A stretch of 64,000 bases of DNA from Rhodopseudomonas pseudopalustris (GCF_900110435.1 NZ_FODT01000003.1:248001-312000); one strand, 5' to 3'. Numbered from the stretch's first letter, positions 48,804-59,051 are shown. Notes: generated from the letters alone by a model not told the origin. A program made the numbers and translations.

Positions 48804-51592
48804 TGCCCCCTGCGATCCCGACTGCGACCTACCGCATTCAGCTCACCGCCGATTTCGGCTTCGACGATGCGGCCGCGATCGTGCCGTATCTGAAAGCGCT
48901 CGGCATTTCGCATCTCTACGCCTCGCCCTTCACCAAAGCGCGCAAGGGCTCGACCCACGGCTACGACATCGTCGATCACACCCAACTCAATCCCGAGTTG
49001 GGCGGCGAAGAAGCATTCGCGCGCCTGTCCGCAGCGTTGAAGAGCCACGATATTGGTCTGATCCTCGACTTCGTGCCCAACCATGTCGGCGTGCACTTCG
49101 CCGACAATCCGTGGTGGCTGGATGTGCTGGAATGGGGCCCGGCGTCGCCACATGCGGCGTCGTTCGACATCGACTGGGACATCCTGCCGTTTCGCACCCG
49201 CGGCGGCGTGCTGCTGCCGATCATCGGCTCCTCTTACGGCAAGGCGCTGGAAAGCGGCGAGATCGAGCTGCGCTACGATCCCGGCGAAGGCAGCTTTTCG
49301 GCCTGGTACTTCGAACACCGGCTGCCGATCGCGCCGCAGCGCTACAGCGAGATTCTGCGCGCCGTCGTGCGCGAGGCCGACGCCGCCGATGATCCTGCCG
49401 GCAAGGCGATTCTCGACCTCGCCGCACGCTATCGCGGGCTGCGCCATCCCGACCGCAACGAAGCCCCTGCGTTCAAGGCGGCGCTGAAAGCGATCCCCGG
49501 CAGCGCGGCGCTGATCGACAAGGGTCTGCTCGCCTATCGCGCGGGCGAAGGCCGGACCGCGCAGATCCAGGCGCTGCACAATCTGCTGGAGCGCCAGCAC
49601 TACAAGCTCGGCCATTGGCAACTCGCGGCGAGCGAGATCAACTATCGGCGCTTCTTCGACGTCAATACCCTCGCCGGCCTGCGCGTCGAGGACGGCGGCA
49701 CGTTCGAGGCGATCCACCGGCTGGTGAAGCGGCTGATCGCGGACGGTCAGCTGCAGGGGCTGCGGCTCGATCACATCGACGGCCTGCGCGACCCCGCGCA
49801 ATATTTCCAGCGGCTGCGCCGGCTCGCCCGCGATGCGCAGGGAAAAGCCGCCGCGCCGCTCTACATGGTGATCGAAAAGATTCTCGGCGAAGGCGAAGCG
49901 CTGCCGCGCTTCGCCGGCGTGCATGGCACCACCGGCTACGAATGGCTGAACGTGATCACCCATGCGCTGGTCGACGGCGCCGGTCTGCAGCCTCTCGATG
50001 AAGTCTGGCGGCAGGTGAGCAACACCTCGCCGGATTTCGCGCCGGTGCTGAAGGAAGCCAAGCGCCGCGTACTGCAGACGTTGCTGCTCAGCGAATTCAC
50101 CGTGCTGACCCGGCTGCTGGCGCGGATCGCCGGCGGCCATTATTCGACGCGGGATTTTTCCGCCGACAATCTGCGCCAGGTGTTCGAACTCTACGTGCTG
50201 CACTTCCCGGTGTATCGCACCTACCTCACCGCATCGGGCCCGACCGCACTCGACCGCGAGCTGATCGCGCAAACCATCGAGAAGGCGCGCGCCGACTGGT
50301 TCGGCGCCGACGATGGCATCTTCGACTTCCTGCAGGACGCGCTGACGATGGACCTGCTGAAGCCGGGCCGCGCCGCGCACAGCAAGCCGCGGGTGCGCCG
50401 CTTCGCGCTCAAGGTCCAGCAATTCACCGGGCCGACCATGGCGAAGTCGCTCGAGGACACCTCGTTCTATCGCTACCACCGCCTGCTCGCGCTCAACGAA
50501 GTCGGCGGCGAGGCCTCCGCGCACGCGCTGCCCCCCGACGCGTTCCACCGACAGATGACGCAGCGCGCCAGGGATTGGCCGCACGGCATGACCGCGACGA
50601 TGACGCACGACGCCAAGCGCGGCGAGGACGCGCGGACGCGGCTGCTGGCGCTGGCGGAAATGCCGGGCGAATGGGCGAGCCTGGTCGCCAAATGGAAGCT
50701 GCTCAACGCGCCGCATCTGGTGACCGACGGCGAGAGGCGCGCGCCGTCCGCGACGTTCGAATACATGTTGTATCAGGCCCTGATCGGCGCATGGCCGCTG
50801 CAGCCCGACGCGGATTTCACCGACCGGATGCAGGGCTATGCGCTGAAGGCGGCGCGCGAGGGCAAGCAGCAAACCAACTGGATCAACCCGGACCTCGCCT
50901 ATGAGGAAGGTATCCGCACCTTCATCGACCGCATTCTCGACCCGGCGCAATCCGGGCCGTTTCTGGAATCGCTGCAGAACTTGTCACAGCGCGTCTCGGT
51001 GATCGGCGCGCTGAATTCGCTGAGCCAGATGACGTTGAAAGCGACGATGCCCGGCGTGCCGGACTTCTATCAGGGTACCGAGTTCTGGGACTTCTCGCTG
51101 GTCGACCCGGATAACCGACGCAAGGTCGATTTCGCCGCACGCGAAACCTCGCTTGCGGCGCTCGCCGAACCGGACTGGGACGCGTTGCTGACGACCTGGA
51201 GCGACGGCCGGCTGAAGCTGGCCTGGACGCGGCAACTGCTGAAGTTGCGGTCCGAGCTGCGCGACGTCTTCACCGACGGCGACTACCGGCCGCTTGCCGT
51301 CAATGGCCCGCATCGCGACCACGCGATCGCCTTCGCCCGCAGCCGCGGCGCGGACGCCGCGATCATCGTCGTCGGAAAGAACTTTGCGCCGCTGTCCGAT
51401 CAGGGCCGGCAATGGCCGCGCGGCGACGCATTCGACGCAACGGTGGAGATTTCGGGCCTTGTCATCGATGGCGACGACCGCACCGAGCTGCCTCTCAGCG
51501 AGCTGTTTTGCGATTTGCCGGTCGCTATCCGCCGGGCGCGTGTTGTAAACGCGAAGCGGACAGTCAGGACACGCCGCAAGAGCGACGCCTAG
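48803..51592 (+). CDS. treY: Malto-oligosyltrehalose synthase
   Basis: Isomerises the reducing-end bond of maltodextrins to an alpha,alpha-1,1 linkage, making maltooligosyl trehalose for TreZ. The 929-residue GH13_26 protein shows PTATYRIQLTADFGFDDA, YASPFTKARKGSTHGYD, ILDFVPNHVGV, nucleophile Asp in GLRLDHIDGLRDP, Glu in YMVIEKILGEGE and a third Asp in TMTHDAKRGEDARTR. Start ATG 48803 overlaps the treZ stop (TGATG). It is the last gene of the plus-strand run. Confidence 0.96.
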   Translation: MPPAIPTATYRIQLTADFGFDDAAAIVPYLKALGISHLYASPFTKARKGSTHGYDIVDHTQLNPELGGEEAFARLSAALKSHDIGLILDFVPNHVGVHFADNPWWLDVLEWGPASPHAASFDIDWDILPFRTRGGVLLPIIGSSYGKALESGEIELRYDPGEGSFSAWYFEHRLPIAPQRYSEILRAVVREADAADDPAGKAILDLAARYRGLRHPDRNEAPAFKAALKAIPGSAALIDKGLLAYRAGEGRTAQIQALHNLLERQHYKLGHWQLAASEINYRRFFDVNTLAGLRVEDGGTFEAIHRLVKRLIADGQLQGLRLDHIDGLRDPAQYFQRLRRLARDAQGKAAAPLYMVIEKILGEGEALPRFAGVHGTTGYEWLNVITHALVDGAGLQPLDEVWRQVSNTSPDFAPVLKEAKRRVLQTLLLSEFTVLTRLLARIAGGHYSTRDFSADNLRQVFELYVLHFPVYRTYLTASGPTALDRELIAQTIEKARADWFGADDGIFDFLQDALTMDLLKPGRAAHSKPRVRRFALKVQQFTGPTMAKSLEDTSFYRYHRLLALNEVGGEASAHALPPDAFHRQMTQRARDWPHGMTATMTHDAKRGEDARTRLLALAEMPGEWASLVAKWKLLNAPHLVTDGERRAPSATFEYMLYQALIGAWPLQPDADFTDRMQGYALKAAREGKQQTNWINPDLAYEEGIRTFIDRILDPAQSGPFLESLQNLSQRVSVIGALNSLSQMTLKATMPGVPDFYQGTEFWDFSLVDPDNRRKVDFAARETSLAALAEPDWDALLTTWSDGRLKLAWTRQLLKLRSELRDVFTDGDYRPLAVNGPHRDHAIAFARSRGADAAIIVVGKNFAPLSDQGRQWPRGDAFDATVEISGLVIDGDDRTELPLSELFCDLPVAIRRARVVNAKRTVRTRRKSDA

Positions 51593-51799
51593 CAACATCA
51601 AACAGCAGGAAAATAGCAAGGCCGCCCGGGATCTTGGGCCGGACGGCCTGGCGGGTCTCGTGCCGACCAACGCGTCGGTTCCCTCCCCCGCATTGCTATT
51701 GTGTTCAGCGAACGGTTACTTGGCGCTTAAGGCGCAACTGCAAAAGAATCAGGTGGCGATACTGTTGCACAGCAACACGCGGCGTCAGCGATGGACGTG

Positions 51800-52108
51800 T
51801 TACTTCTTTTCCAGCAACAGATGACCGCGATTGCGGATCGCATGTTGAGCGACATCGGCGAATTTCTGCAGCAGCCACGGCAGCCGCACTTCCAGCATCA
51901 CGTGATCGTCGGCGACATCGACATGACCGGCTGCGACCTGACCCAGCGCGCGCACGCGAAACATCATGCGATCGCCCTGCCAGTTTTCTTCCTCCACCTT
52001 CAGCACCGGCACATTGACCGCCGCGCGGCTCAGCCCGGCCTTCAAACGACGCGTCGCCTCGTCACGGCCAAGCCGGTGGGGTATCGATACGACAAGCGGA
52101 GCTGACAT
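51800..52108 (-). CDS. Polyhydroxyalkanoic acid system family protein
   Basis: A 102-residue protein matching the small PHA granule-region family: MSAPLVVSIPHRLGRDEATRRL, AALxxA-like helix, VEEENWQGDRMMFRVRALGQ, and the end VRLPWLLQKFADVAQHAIRNRG. The fold resembles small SRPBCC-like proteins; its role in PHA metabolism is not proven. ATG 52108 is preceded by AAGGA. Transcribed alone, toward treY. Confidence 0.82.
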   Translation of the reverse strand: MSAPLVVSIPHRLGRDEATRRLKAGLSRAAVNVPVLKVEEENWQGDRMMFRVRALGQVAAGHVDVADDHVMLEVRLPWLLQKFADVAQHAIRNRGHLLLEKK

Positions 52109-52206
52109 CCGGTATCCTTCCGTCCTGCGTTCATTGCATTCGTTCTCATGTAAGCCGGCCCGGCGGAAATAACAGGGGGCTACGCGGCAACGCGGGTTCA
52201 AAAGAT

Positions 52207-52231
52207 GGAACCTTCACTGCTGCAACGTGTT
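52207..52231 (+). promoter_or_regulatory. Candidate EcfG-type promoter for the DUF3309 gene
   Basis: GGAAC at 52207-52211, 16 bp, then TGTT at 52228-52231, one base from the GGAAC-N16/17-CGTT consensus. It lies 54 bp upstream of the start codon, a fitting distance. Unproven. Confidence 0.4.
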
Positions 52232-52284
52232 TTTGCACCGACAGGCGGAGCATTCAGGCGACCCGTCGCGACAAGGAGAGCGAG

Positions 52285-52449
52285 ATGTCTATCGGCACAA
52301 TCATCCTGATCATTCTGATCATTGCCTTGCTGGGCGGGTTCAGCGGCGTCGGCGGCGGTCCGTTCTACGGCACCGGTTACTACGGCGGTGGCGGCCTTGG
52401 ACTGATCATCATCATCCTGGTGATCCTGCTCCTCCTCGGCAAGATCTGA
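52285..52449 (+). CDS. DUF3309 family small membrane peptide
   Basis: A 54-residue peptide, MSIGTIILIILIIALLGG, then a glycine/tyrosine-rich loop (GVGGGPFYGTGYYGGGG), then LGLIIIILVILLLLGKI. Two hydrophobic helices around a Gly-rich turn identify the DUF3309 family. Strong ribosome-binding site AAGGAGAG at 52273-52280. Function unknown; the candidate stress promoter upstream suggests general-stress induction. It converges with ligD (17 bp between stops). Confidence 0.88.
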   Translation: MSIGTIILIILIIALLGGFSGVGGGPFYGTGYYGGGGLGLIIIILVILLLLGKI

Positions 52450-52466
52450 CCGTTTTCTGACCGACC

Positions 52467-55274
52467 TCAAGCCCTGCTGAACGCGAGCTTCTTGATCGCC
52501 GCTTTCAGCGGGGCCGCGGCTTTGTCGTAGTCCGCCCAGGCCTTGGTCTTTGCCAGCAGCGCTGGAACTGTCTCGACCGTGTATCGCTTGGGATCGAGCC
52601 CGGCTTTCACCTGCGTCCACGTCAACGGCATCGACACCGTCGCGCCCTCGCGTGCGCGAGGCGACAGCACAGCGACCGCGGTCGACATCCGGTCGTTGCG
52701 CAGATAGTCCAGGAAGATCTTTCCCTTCCTCTGCTGCTTCGACATGTTGAGCAGATAGCGATCGGGGCTGTCGTCGGCCATCCCGGCGCACACCGTCTGC
52801 GCGAAGATTTTGGCCTGCTTCCAGTCGATATCGTCGCTGGGGACCAGCGGCGTCACCACGTGCAGCCCCTTGCCGCCGGTGGTCTTGCAGAAGCTCGGCA
52901 GGCCGATCGCCTCGAGCCGGTCCTTCATTTCACGCGCCGCCACGATCACCGCGTCGAACCCGACTTCGGGCGCCGGATCGAGATCGAACACCAGCCGCCC
53001 GGGGACCTCGTACCGACCCGGCGCACAATTCCACGGATGCAGTTCAAGGCCGCCGATCTGCGCCGCAGCGATCAATCCCTCGACCCGGTCGATCTGCACG
53101 TAAGGTTTGCGGTCGCCCGCCACTTTCGCAAGCTCGATCAGGTTCGACATCCCCGGCATTGCGTGTCGCTGGAAGAAGTGTTCGCCGCCGATCCCGTCGG
53201 GCGCGCGGACGATCGAACACGGCCGCCCCTCGAGATGCCGGATCATCCAATCGCCGACCGCTTCGTAGTAGTGCGCGAGATCGCGCTTGTTGACCGCATC
53301 GCCGATCCGGCTCGCGGGCCACAGCTCCTTGTCCGGCTTGGAGATCACCACGCCCATCACCTCGGCGCGACTGGCATGGGTCGCGCGGGTCTTGCTGCGT
53401 CCCGCATTCGGCGTTGCGGTTTTTGGCTTGGCCGACTTGGCGTTGGATGAGGGCTTGGCGCGGCGTCCGGGCTTCGGCCGGGCGATATCGACCTTCGCAG
53501 GCTCCTCCGCTTCGACCTCCCCGGCCGGCTTGTCCGCGCGCAGTCCCTTGAATGCGGCCTGCCGCACCATGCCGGCGCCGGTGAAGCCGGCGAACTCGAT
53601 CTCGGCCACAAGCTCCGGCGCCAGCCAATGCACATCGGCGGTCTTGCGCGGCGCGTTCTCGCCGGCAAATGGATTGTCCTTGGCGGCGTGGGCTTTCAAT
53701 TCCGGCAGCAGTCGCTTCACCACATCCTGCCCGAAGCCGGTGCCGACGATGCCGACATAAGCGAGATGATCGCCGCGATGCACGCCGACCAGCAGCGAAC
53801 GAAACTTGCCCGCATTGGTCTTCCAGCCGCCGATCACCACCTCGTGCCCGGCCCGGCACTTCGCCTTGGTCCAGTTGTCGCTGCGGCCGGATCGATAGGG
53901 CGCATCGAGCTTCTTCGAGACGATGCCTTCGAGCGACAGCTTGCAGGCGGATTGCAGGATCGCGTCGCCGCCGGTGTCGAAATGCTCGACATAGCGGATC
54001 AGGCCTTGCTTGCGCCGGCCGCGCGCGGCGGCGAGCAGATCCAGCAGCCGCCGCTTGCGTTCGGATAGCGGCAGCGCGCGCAGATCCTCGCCATCGGCAT
54101 GGAGCAGATCGAACGCAAAGCAGATCAGATTGTCCGTGTCGCCGTCCGACAGCGCCGCCTGCAGCGCCGCGAAATCCGGGTGGCCGTGCTGATCGAGCGC
54201 GACGATCTCGGTGTCGATCAGCGCATCGGGCAGGCCCGCAGCCTGGTCGGCGATCGCCTGAAATCTGGCGGTCCAGTCCAATCCCTTGCGGGTCTTCAGC
54301 GTCGCCTCGCCGGCGTCGACGCGTAGCTGCATCCGGTAGCCGTCGAATTTGATCTCGTGACCCCAGCCATCGCCGCCGGGCGGCCGCTCGACCGAGGTGC
54401 AGAGCTGCGGCGGAACGAAATCCGGCATCGCCGCGCGCTTCGCCGCAGCCTTGCGCACCGGCTTCGGTTTCGCGACCTTGGCCGTCTTTGGCTTTGCCGT
54501 CTTGGACTTTGCAGTCTTCAGGCTGGCGGTGGTCGCCTTCGCCTTGTTCGGCGGCGCCGGCTTCGACGCGGCCGCCCCGCCCGCGCCATTGGCCGCGCGC
54601 TCGTCTGCGGCCAGCCCCTCCTTCGAATTCCATACCGCGTCGGCCTTCACGCGCGCCGCCTTGCCGGTCATGAACGGTTTTGGCGCGCGGCCTTTCCCCT
54701 GTGCGATCTCTGTCATCGCGCGGCCGGACGCCACCGAGCGGTCCTGATCGAGAATGTCGTTGGCCTTTCCCTCGCGGGCGTCATCGTCGCGATGCTTGAT
54801 CAGCAACCAGTTGGTGCGTTTGCCGCCGTTGCGATCATGGCGCATCCGCACCAGCACCCAGCTTCCCTGCAGCTTCTCGCCGTCCAGCGAAAATTTGAGG
54901 TCACCCTTCTTGAAACCGCGCTCCGGATCGTCGCACTCCCAATAGCCGCGATCCCAGAGCTGCACGGTGCCGCCGCCATATTGGCCCTTGGGAATCGTGC
55001 CTTCGAAGTCGCCATAGTCGAGCGGATGGTCCTCGACCTCGACCGCGAGCCGCTTGTCGTGCGGATCGAGCGACGGCCCGCGCGTCACCGCCCACGACTT
55101 GAACACGCCGTTATATTCCAGCCGCAGGTCGTAGTGCAGCCGCGTGGCGTCGTGCTTCTGGATCACGAAACGCCGCCGCTTCGACGGCGCGACCTTGCCA
55201 TCGCCGCGCGGCTCGGCGGTCTGCTCGAAGTCGCGCTTGTTGCGATACAGCGTGAGAGTCTTGCCTGCTGCCAT
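52467..55274 (-). CDS. ligD: ATP-dependent DNA ligase D (multifunctional NHEJ enzyme)
   Basis: Repairs double-strand breaks together with Ku. The 935-residue protein has, in order, a 3'-phosphoesterase domain (~30-190; [31 protein letters not shown]), an Ala/Lys linker (~205-280 with AKPKTAK-type repeats) and an ATP-dependent ligase (~285-590). In the ligase the nucleotidyl Lys lies in [14 protein letters not shown] and [16 protein letters not shown] follows. After a second basic linker comes an archaeo-eukaryotic-primase-like polymerase (~650-930; [13 protein letters not shown] with the metal Asp pair, [11 protein letters not shown]). ku is divergent, 140 bp away. Confidence 0.96.
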   Translation of the reverse strand: MAAGKTLTLYRNKRDFEQTAEPRGDGKVAPSKRRRFVIQKHDATRLHYDLRLEYNGVFKSWAVTRGPSLDPHDKRLAVEVEDHPLDYGDFEGTIPKGQYGGGTVQLWDRGYWECDDPERGFKKGDLKFSLDGEKLQGSWVLVRMRHDRNGGKRTNWLLIKHRDDDAREGKANDILDQDRSVASGRAMTEIAQGKGRAPKPFMTGKAARVKADAVWNSKEGLAADERAANGAGGAAASKPAPPNKAKATTASLKTAKSKTAKPKTAKVAKPKPVRKAAAKRAAMPDFVPPQLCTSVERPPGGDGWGHEIKFDGYRMQLRVDAGEATLKTRKGLDWTARFQAIADQAAGLPDALIDTEIVALDQHGHPDFAALQAALSDGDTDNLICFAFDLLHADGEDLRALPLSERKRRLLDLLAAARGRRKQGLIRYVEHFDTGGDAILQSACKLSLEGIVSKKLDAPYRSGRSDNWTKAKCRAGHEVVIGGWKTNAGKFRSLLVGVHRGDHLAYVGIVGTGFGQDVVKRLLPELKAHAAKDNPFAGENAPRKTADVHWLAPELVAEIEFAGFTGAGMVRQAAFKGLRADKPAGEVEAEEPAKVDIARPKPGRRAKPSSNAKSAKPKTATPNAGRSKTRATHASRAEVMGVVISKPDKELWPASRIGDAVNKRDLAHYYEAVGDWMIRHLEGRPCSIVRAPDGIGGEHFFQRHAMPGMSNLIELAKVAGDRKPYVQIDRVEGLIAAAQIGGLELHPWNCAPGRYEVPGRLVFDLDPAPEVGFDAVIVAAREMKDRLEAIGLPSFCKTTGGKGLHVVTPLVPSDDIDWKQAKIFAQTVCAGMADDSPDRYLLNMSKQQRKGKIFLDYLRNDRMSTAVAVLSPRAREGATVSMPLTWTQVKAGLDPKRYTVETVPALLAKTKAWADYDKAAAPLKAAIKKLAFSRA

Positions 55275-55306
55275 CGTCGTCTCCGCCTCGCGTCACCCGC
55301 TGCGCC

Positions 55307-55331
55307 GGAACCAAAACCCGGCGCCCTGGTT
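55307..55331 (+). promoter_or_regulatory. Candidate EcfG-type promoter upstream of ku
   Basis: GGAAC at 55307-55311, 16 bp, then GGTT at 55328-55331, one base from GGAAC-N16/17-CGTT. It is about 84 bp upstream of ku ATG 55415, between ku and ligD. Stress-sigma control of ku/ligD is known in some rhizobia; here it is inference. Confidence 0.4.
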
Positions 55332-55414
55332 GAAGTTCCCGACCGGCCTCCCGCGCCGGCTATCCGCTCGTCGCATCAACAACACCGGTCGCATCAACAA
55401 GATTGGAGAGCATC

Positions 55415-56299
55415 ATGGCTCCGCCCCGCGCTTACTGGAAGGGCTCGCTCAAACTGTCCTTGGTGAGTTGTCCGGTGGCGTTGTATCCGGCCTCGACCAG
55501 CGTCGAGAAGACGCGCTTCCACATGATCAACACCGAAACCGGCAACCGGCTGAAGCAGCAGATGGTCGACGAGGGGACCGGCGAAGTCGTCGAGAAAGAT
55601 CAGAAAGGCCGCGGCTACGAAGTCCGCAAGGGCAAGTATGTCGAGATCGAGAAGGACGAACTCGAGGCGGTGCAGATCGAAAGCACCCACACCATCGAGA
55701 TCGACAGCTTCGTGCCGGCGGAGGAGATCGACAAGCGCTATCTCAACAATCCCTATTACATCGCGCCGGAAGGCAAAGCCGGCATCGACGCCTTCGCGGT
55801 GATCCGCGACGCGATGAAGGACAAGGATCGCGTTGCGCTGGCGCGGATCGTGCTGTCGAACCGCGAGCACGTGATCGCGATCGAACCGCTCGGCAAGGGC
55901 CTGCTCGCCACCACGCTGCGCTACCCTTACGAATTGCGGGAGCCGGACGATTATTTCGACGGCATCAAGAGCCCCAAGATCTCGAAGGACATGGTCGAAC
56001 TCGCCGGGCACATCCTCGATACCAAGGCCGCGCATTTCGATCCGTCCAAATTCAAGGACGACTACGAGACCGCCCTGAAGGCGCTGGTGAAACGCAAGGC
56101 CGCCGGGAAGTCGATCAAGGTCGCCGAGCCGGAGGAAAAGTCCGACAACGTCGTCAGCCTGATGGACGCGCTGAAGCAGAGCCTTGAAGGCAAGAAGAGC
56201 GGAAAGTCAGCGCCGCGCCGCGCACCGGCCGCCCGTGGCCGCGGTCGTTCCGCTAAAAAGGCACACCGATCGTCGGCGCGTGCCCGCAAGGCGAGTTGA
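55415..56299 (+). CDS. ku: Ku protein (bacterial NHEJ end-binding)
   Basis: Homodimeric ring that binds DNA ends and recruits LigD. The 294-residue protein starts MAPPRAYWKGSLKLSLVSCPV, the typical Ku opening (WKG-LKLSLVSCPV-L), with the Ku core to about residue 250 (YYIAPEGKAGIDAFAVIRDAM; LGKGLLATTLRYPYELR). A lysine/arginine-rich tail (SAPRRAPAARGRGRSAKKAH) likely aids DNA binding. GGAG at 55405-55408 supports ATG 55415. Pairs with divergent ligD. Confidence 0.96.
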   Translation: MAPPRAYWKGSLKLSLVSCPVALYPASTSVEKTRFHMINTETGNRLKQQMVDEGTGEVVEKDQKGRGYEVRKGKYVEIEKDELEAVQIESTHTIEIDSFVPAEEIDKRYLNNPYYIAPEGKAGIDAFAVIRDAMKDKDRVALARIVLSNREHVIAIEPLGKGLLATTLRYPYELREPDDYFDGIKSPKISKDMVELAGHILDTKAAHFDPSKFKDDYETALKALVKRKAAGKSIKVAEPEEKSDNVVSLMDALKQSLEGKKSGKSAPRRAPAARGRGRSAKKAHRSSARARKAS

Positions 56300-56337
56300 T
56301 AGATACTCCCCTTTGCCCGAGGAACATTGCACTCGTT

Positions 56338-56481
56338 GTCATTCCGGGGGCGCGCGACGCGCCAACCCGGAATCGATATCCCACTGTCGTCGGTTGGAGC
56401 TTAGGCGTCGCAGGCTGTTCGTCGCAGCCAACTCAACAGTCAGGATTCCCGGCTCTCGCCTGCGCGCCCACCCGGCATGAC
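56338..56481. repeat. Dispersed repeat family B, copy 1 (degenerate)
   Basis: Starts GTCATTCCGGGGGCGCGCGA followed by AACCCGGAATC and ends in CCCGGCATGAC, the same outer palindrome arms as the copies at 60082 and 62556 but with a longer, diverged centre. Lies between ku and the DUF6496 gene. Confidence 0.8.
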
Positions 56482-56540
56482 GAACGTTGTGTTCGCGCTA
56501 CTGAATGAGCGAACGCACGAACCGTCCGACTGCCGGCAAC

Positions 56541-56867
56541 TCAGGTTTTCTTCGCAGCCTTGCGCTTGGTCGTCCGGCCCGACGCGGTCTTGCGTGACGT
56601 CGTCTTCCCGGCCGAGTTTTTCTTCGCTGTCTTCTTCGTTGCTTTTTTCGTTGTCTTCTTGGCCGGCTGCTTCGCCGATTTCTTCGCTGCCGTCTTGCGC
56701 GGCGCCTTGTTGCCTTCGGCGCGGGCCTCCGAGAGGCCGATTGCGATTGCTTGCTTGCGGCTCTTCACCGTCTTGCCGGAGCCGCCGCTCTTCAGCGTGC
56801 CGGCCTTGCGCTTCTTCATCGCGCGCTCGACCTTGGCCGACGCTGTCTTGGAATATTTCCGGGCCAT
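56541..56867 (-). CDS. DUF6496 / histone-H1-like lysine-rich protein
   Basis: A 108-residue very basic protein. The N-terminal ~60 residues (MARKYSKTASAKVERAMKKR, then SGGSGKTVKSRKQAIAIGLSEA) match a small family recalled as DUF6496. The rest is an AAKK/TKKA-type low-complexity tail like bacterial histone-H1 homologues, suggesting nucleic-acid binding. GGGAGGAG lies at good distance before ATG 56867. Sits near ku/ligD; functional link unproven. Confidence 0.85.
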   Translation of the reverse strand: MARKYSKTASAKVERAMKKRKAGTLKSGGSGKTVKSRKQAIAIGLSEARAEGNKAPRKTAAKKSAKQPAKKTTKKATKKTAKKNSAGKTTSRKTASGRTTKRKAAKKT

Positions 56868-56930
56868 GAACTCCTCCCTTGGTAACAGGACGAACAATGG
56901 TTCCGGGCGATAATTAGTTCCCCGCCGCTT

Positions 56931-57179
56931 TCAGGCGTCGCCCCGATCCGCCGCGCTCGCCTTCTCGATCACGAACACGATCGTGCCCTCGGGACGTGCG
57001 GTGCTCTCGAGGCGGTCGCCGGTCTCCTGGATCATCACCGGAATATCGATCAGCGACATCGGATCGGTGCAATGCACTTCCAGCCGATCGCCGACGCGCA
57101 ACGTCGTCAGCGCCTTGCGCGCCTTGAGCACCGGCATCGGGCATTTCAGCCCCGTCAGATCGAGAACAATCGTGGTCAT
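56931..57179 (-). CDS. TusA-family sulfurtransferase
   Basis: An 82-residue TusA/SirA-fold protein. The start [21 protein letters not shown] carries the CPxP motif with the sulfur-carrying Cys13; [12 protein letters not shown] and a C-terminal strand complete the fold. It may relay sulfur for tRNA thiolation or molybdenum cofactor work; the divergent mobA gene, 108 bp away, makes the latter attractive but unproven. Confidence 0.9.
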   Translation of the reverse strand: MTTIVLDLTGLKCPMPVLKARKALTTLRVGDRLEVHCTDPMSLIDIPVMIQETGDRLESTARPEGTIVFVIEKASAADRGDA

Positions 57180-57287
57180 GCGGCGGACGATGGCGAAGCG
57201 GGACCGCGCCGTCAATCGTCCCGCCCTTCGCCTTATTGCGCAGCAGCGCCGCCGCGGGTTAACGAAGGTGTCCCGAGTTCGTGGATC

Positions 57288-57920
57288 ATGCCGATGGCCG
57301 ATCATCCCGCCACACCCGCAGTCGTTCTCGCTGGTGGCCTCGCGCAGCGGATGGGCGGCGGCGACAAGCCGCTGCGTGAGATCGCCGGCAGGAGCCTGCT
57401 GGCGCGGGTGATCGATCGCCTCGCGCCGCAATGCGACGCGCTGGCGCTCAACGCCAATGGCGATCCGGCGCGGTTCGCGGGGTTTGGTCTTCCTGTGATC
57501 GCCGATCCGGTCGACGGTTTTCCCGGTCCGCTCGCCGGCGTCCTCGCCGGGCTCGACTGGATCGCCGCACACAGGCCCGACGCCGAGTGGATGCTCAGCG
57601 CGCCGGCGGATTGTCCGTTTCTGCCGAGCGATCTGGTTGTGCGGCTGCATCAGGCCAGACTGGATCAGCAGGCGGACATCGCCGTTGCGGCGTCGGCGGG
57701 CCGCTCGCATCCGGTGATCGCGTTGTGGCCTTGCAGCCTGCAGATCGATCTGCGCCGCGCTCTGCTGGCTGACGACATCCGCAAGGTCGATCGCTTCACC
57801 GCGCGCTATCCGCGCGCGATCGTCGAGTGGCCGGTGCAGCCGTTCGATCCGTTCTTCAATGCCAACACCCCAGAGGACGTCGCCGAAGCCGAACGGATCG
57901 CCTTGCGCGATTCGAGCTGA
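57288..57920 (+). CDS. mobA: Molybdenum cofactor guanylyltransferase
   Basis: Joins GMP to molybdopterin to form the bis-MGD cofactor. The 210-residue protein has the nucleotidyltransferase signature [20 protein letters not shown] (residues ~12-31), [13 protein letters not shown], the [18 protein letters not shown] segment and [14 protein letters not shown] near the end. Start at ATG 57288 or 57294. Its stop abuts that of the convergent alcohol dehydrogenase gene. Confidence 0.93.
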   Translation: MPMADHPATPAVVLAGGLAQRMGGGDKPLREIAGRSLLARVIDRLAPQCDALALNANGDPARFAGFGLPVIADPVDGFPGPLAGVLAGLDWIAAHRPDAEWMLSAPADCPFLPSDLVVRLHQARLDQQADIAVAASAGRSHPVIALWPCSLQIDLRRALLADDIRKVDRFTARYPRAIVEWPVQPFDPFFNANTPEDVAEAERIALRDSS

Positions 57921-58973
57921 CTACGGCGTCAACACCGCGCGGCCGACCAACCTGCCGTTCTGCAGGTCGATCAACGCGTCGTTCGCCTTCTGGAGCGGCA
58001 GCGGCGTCACCGGAATCGGCGCGATCTTCTTGGTGCGCACGAGGTCGAGCAATTCCTGCGTCTCGCGCAGATTGCCGACATAGCTGCCCTGGATTGTGAT
58101 CGCGCGCATCGGGATGAACGGCAGCGCCCATGGCGCGCCGCCGCCGAACAGCCCGACGATCACCAGCTTGCCGCCCTTGGTGAGACAGTCGAAGCCGAGC
58201 TGCGCGGTCTGGGCGTTGCCGACCAGATCGAGCGCACCGCGCACCGGAGCGCCGGCTTTGGCGGCGATCTGCTCCAGCGCATCCGGCGCCGCGCCATCGA
58301 CCGTCGCCATCGCGCCGGCCTTTTCGGCGGCTTCGCGCTTGCTGGCGTCGATATCGACCATGATTGCGCCCTTGCCGCCCATCGCCTTGAGCAGCGACAG
58401 CGCCATCAGGCCGAGCCCGCCGGCGCCGAACATCACGATCGGACCGGCGAACGCGAATTCGAGTTTCTTCAGCGCGCTGTAGGTGGTGACGCCCGAACAG
58501 GCGTAGGGCGCGGCCGTCACCGGATCGAGACCTTCGAGGCTGAGCAGATAGCGCGGATGCGGAACGATCAGTTCGTCCGAATAGCCGCCGTCGCAATACA
58601 CGCCGAGGAAGCGCGGCTTCAGGCACATGTTCTCGTCACCGGCGCGGCAGACCTCGCATTGGCCGCAGCCGATCCACGGATAGACCAGCGCGACGTCGCC
58701 GATCTTGGCATCCTTCGCATCCGGACCGGCGGCGACCACTTCGCCGACGGTCTCGTGGCCCATCGTCAGCGGCAGCGATACGCCGCGATCGGCGAGCGAC
58801 AATTTCTTGCGGCCGTGGCCGAGTTCGTAGCCGCCTTCCCAGATGTGCAGATCGCTGTGGCAGATGCCGGCGGCCTTGACGCGGACCAGCACCTGCGTGC
58901 CGGTCAATTCCGGCGTCGGCCGGTTGTCTTCGCTGAGCGGCTGACCGAAGCCGGAGACGCGAAAGCTCTTCAT
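57921..58973 (-). CDS. Zinc-dependent alcohol dehydrogenase (MDR family)
   Basis: A 350-residue medium-chain dehydrogenase/reductase. Catalytic zinc ligands are Cys in GICHSDLHIW and His in MGHETVGEV; four structural-zinc cysteines are in CGQCEVCRAGDENMC. NAD(P) fold: MFGAGGLGLMALSL. Natural substrate unknown; the sequence type includes primary-alcohol and cyclic-hydroxyacyl-CoA dehydrogenases. GGGAGA supports ATG 58973 (MKSFRVSGFG). Next upstream gene on the same strand encodes a nitronate monooxygenase, 78 bp away. Confidence 0.88.
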   Translation of the reverse strand: MKSFRVSGFGQPLSEDNRPTPELTGTQVLVRVKAAGICHSDLHIWEGGYELGHGRKKLSLADRGVSLPLTMGHETVGEVVAAGPDAKDAKIGDVALVYPWIGCGQCEVCRAGDENMCLKPRFLGVYCDGGYSDELIVPHPRYLLSLEGLDPVTAAPYACSGVTTYSALKKLEFAFAGPIVMFGAGGLGLMALSLLKAMGGKGAIMVDIDASKREAAEKAGAMATVDGAAPDALEQIAAKAGAPVRGALDLVGNAQTAQLGFDCLTKGGKLVIVGLFGGGAPWALPFIPMRAITIQGSYVGNLRETQELLDLVRTKKIAPIPVTPLPLQKANDALIDLQNGRLVGRAVLTP

Positions 58974-59051
58974 GGCGAGTTCTCCCGATTTTTTCGTTAC
59001 GTGCAGATATGCCACGGCATCGCATGGCCGTCAACCGGCGTGACGACGCGG

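Noticed and set aside
48425-50950. Antisense open frame of 841 codons across treZ/treY
   Set aside because: Lies opposite well-motified treY and treZ; Arg/Ala/Val-rich composition without domain or ribosome-binding site. High-GC shadow.
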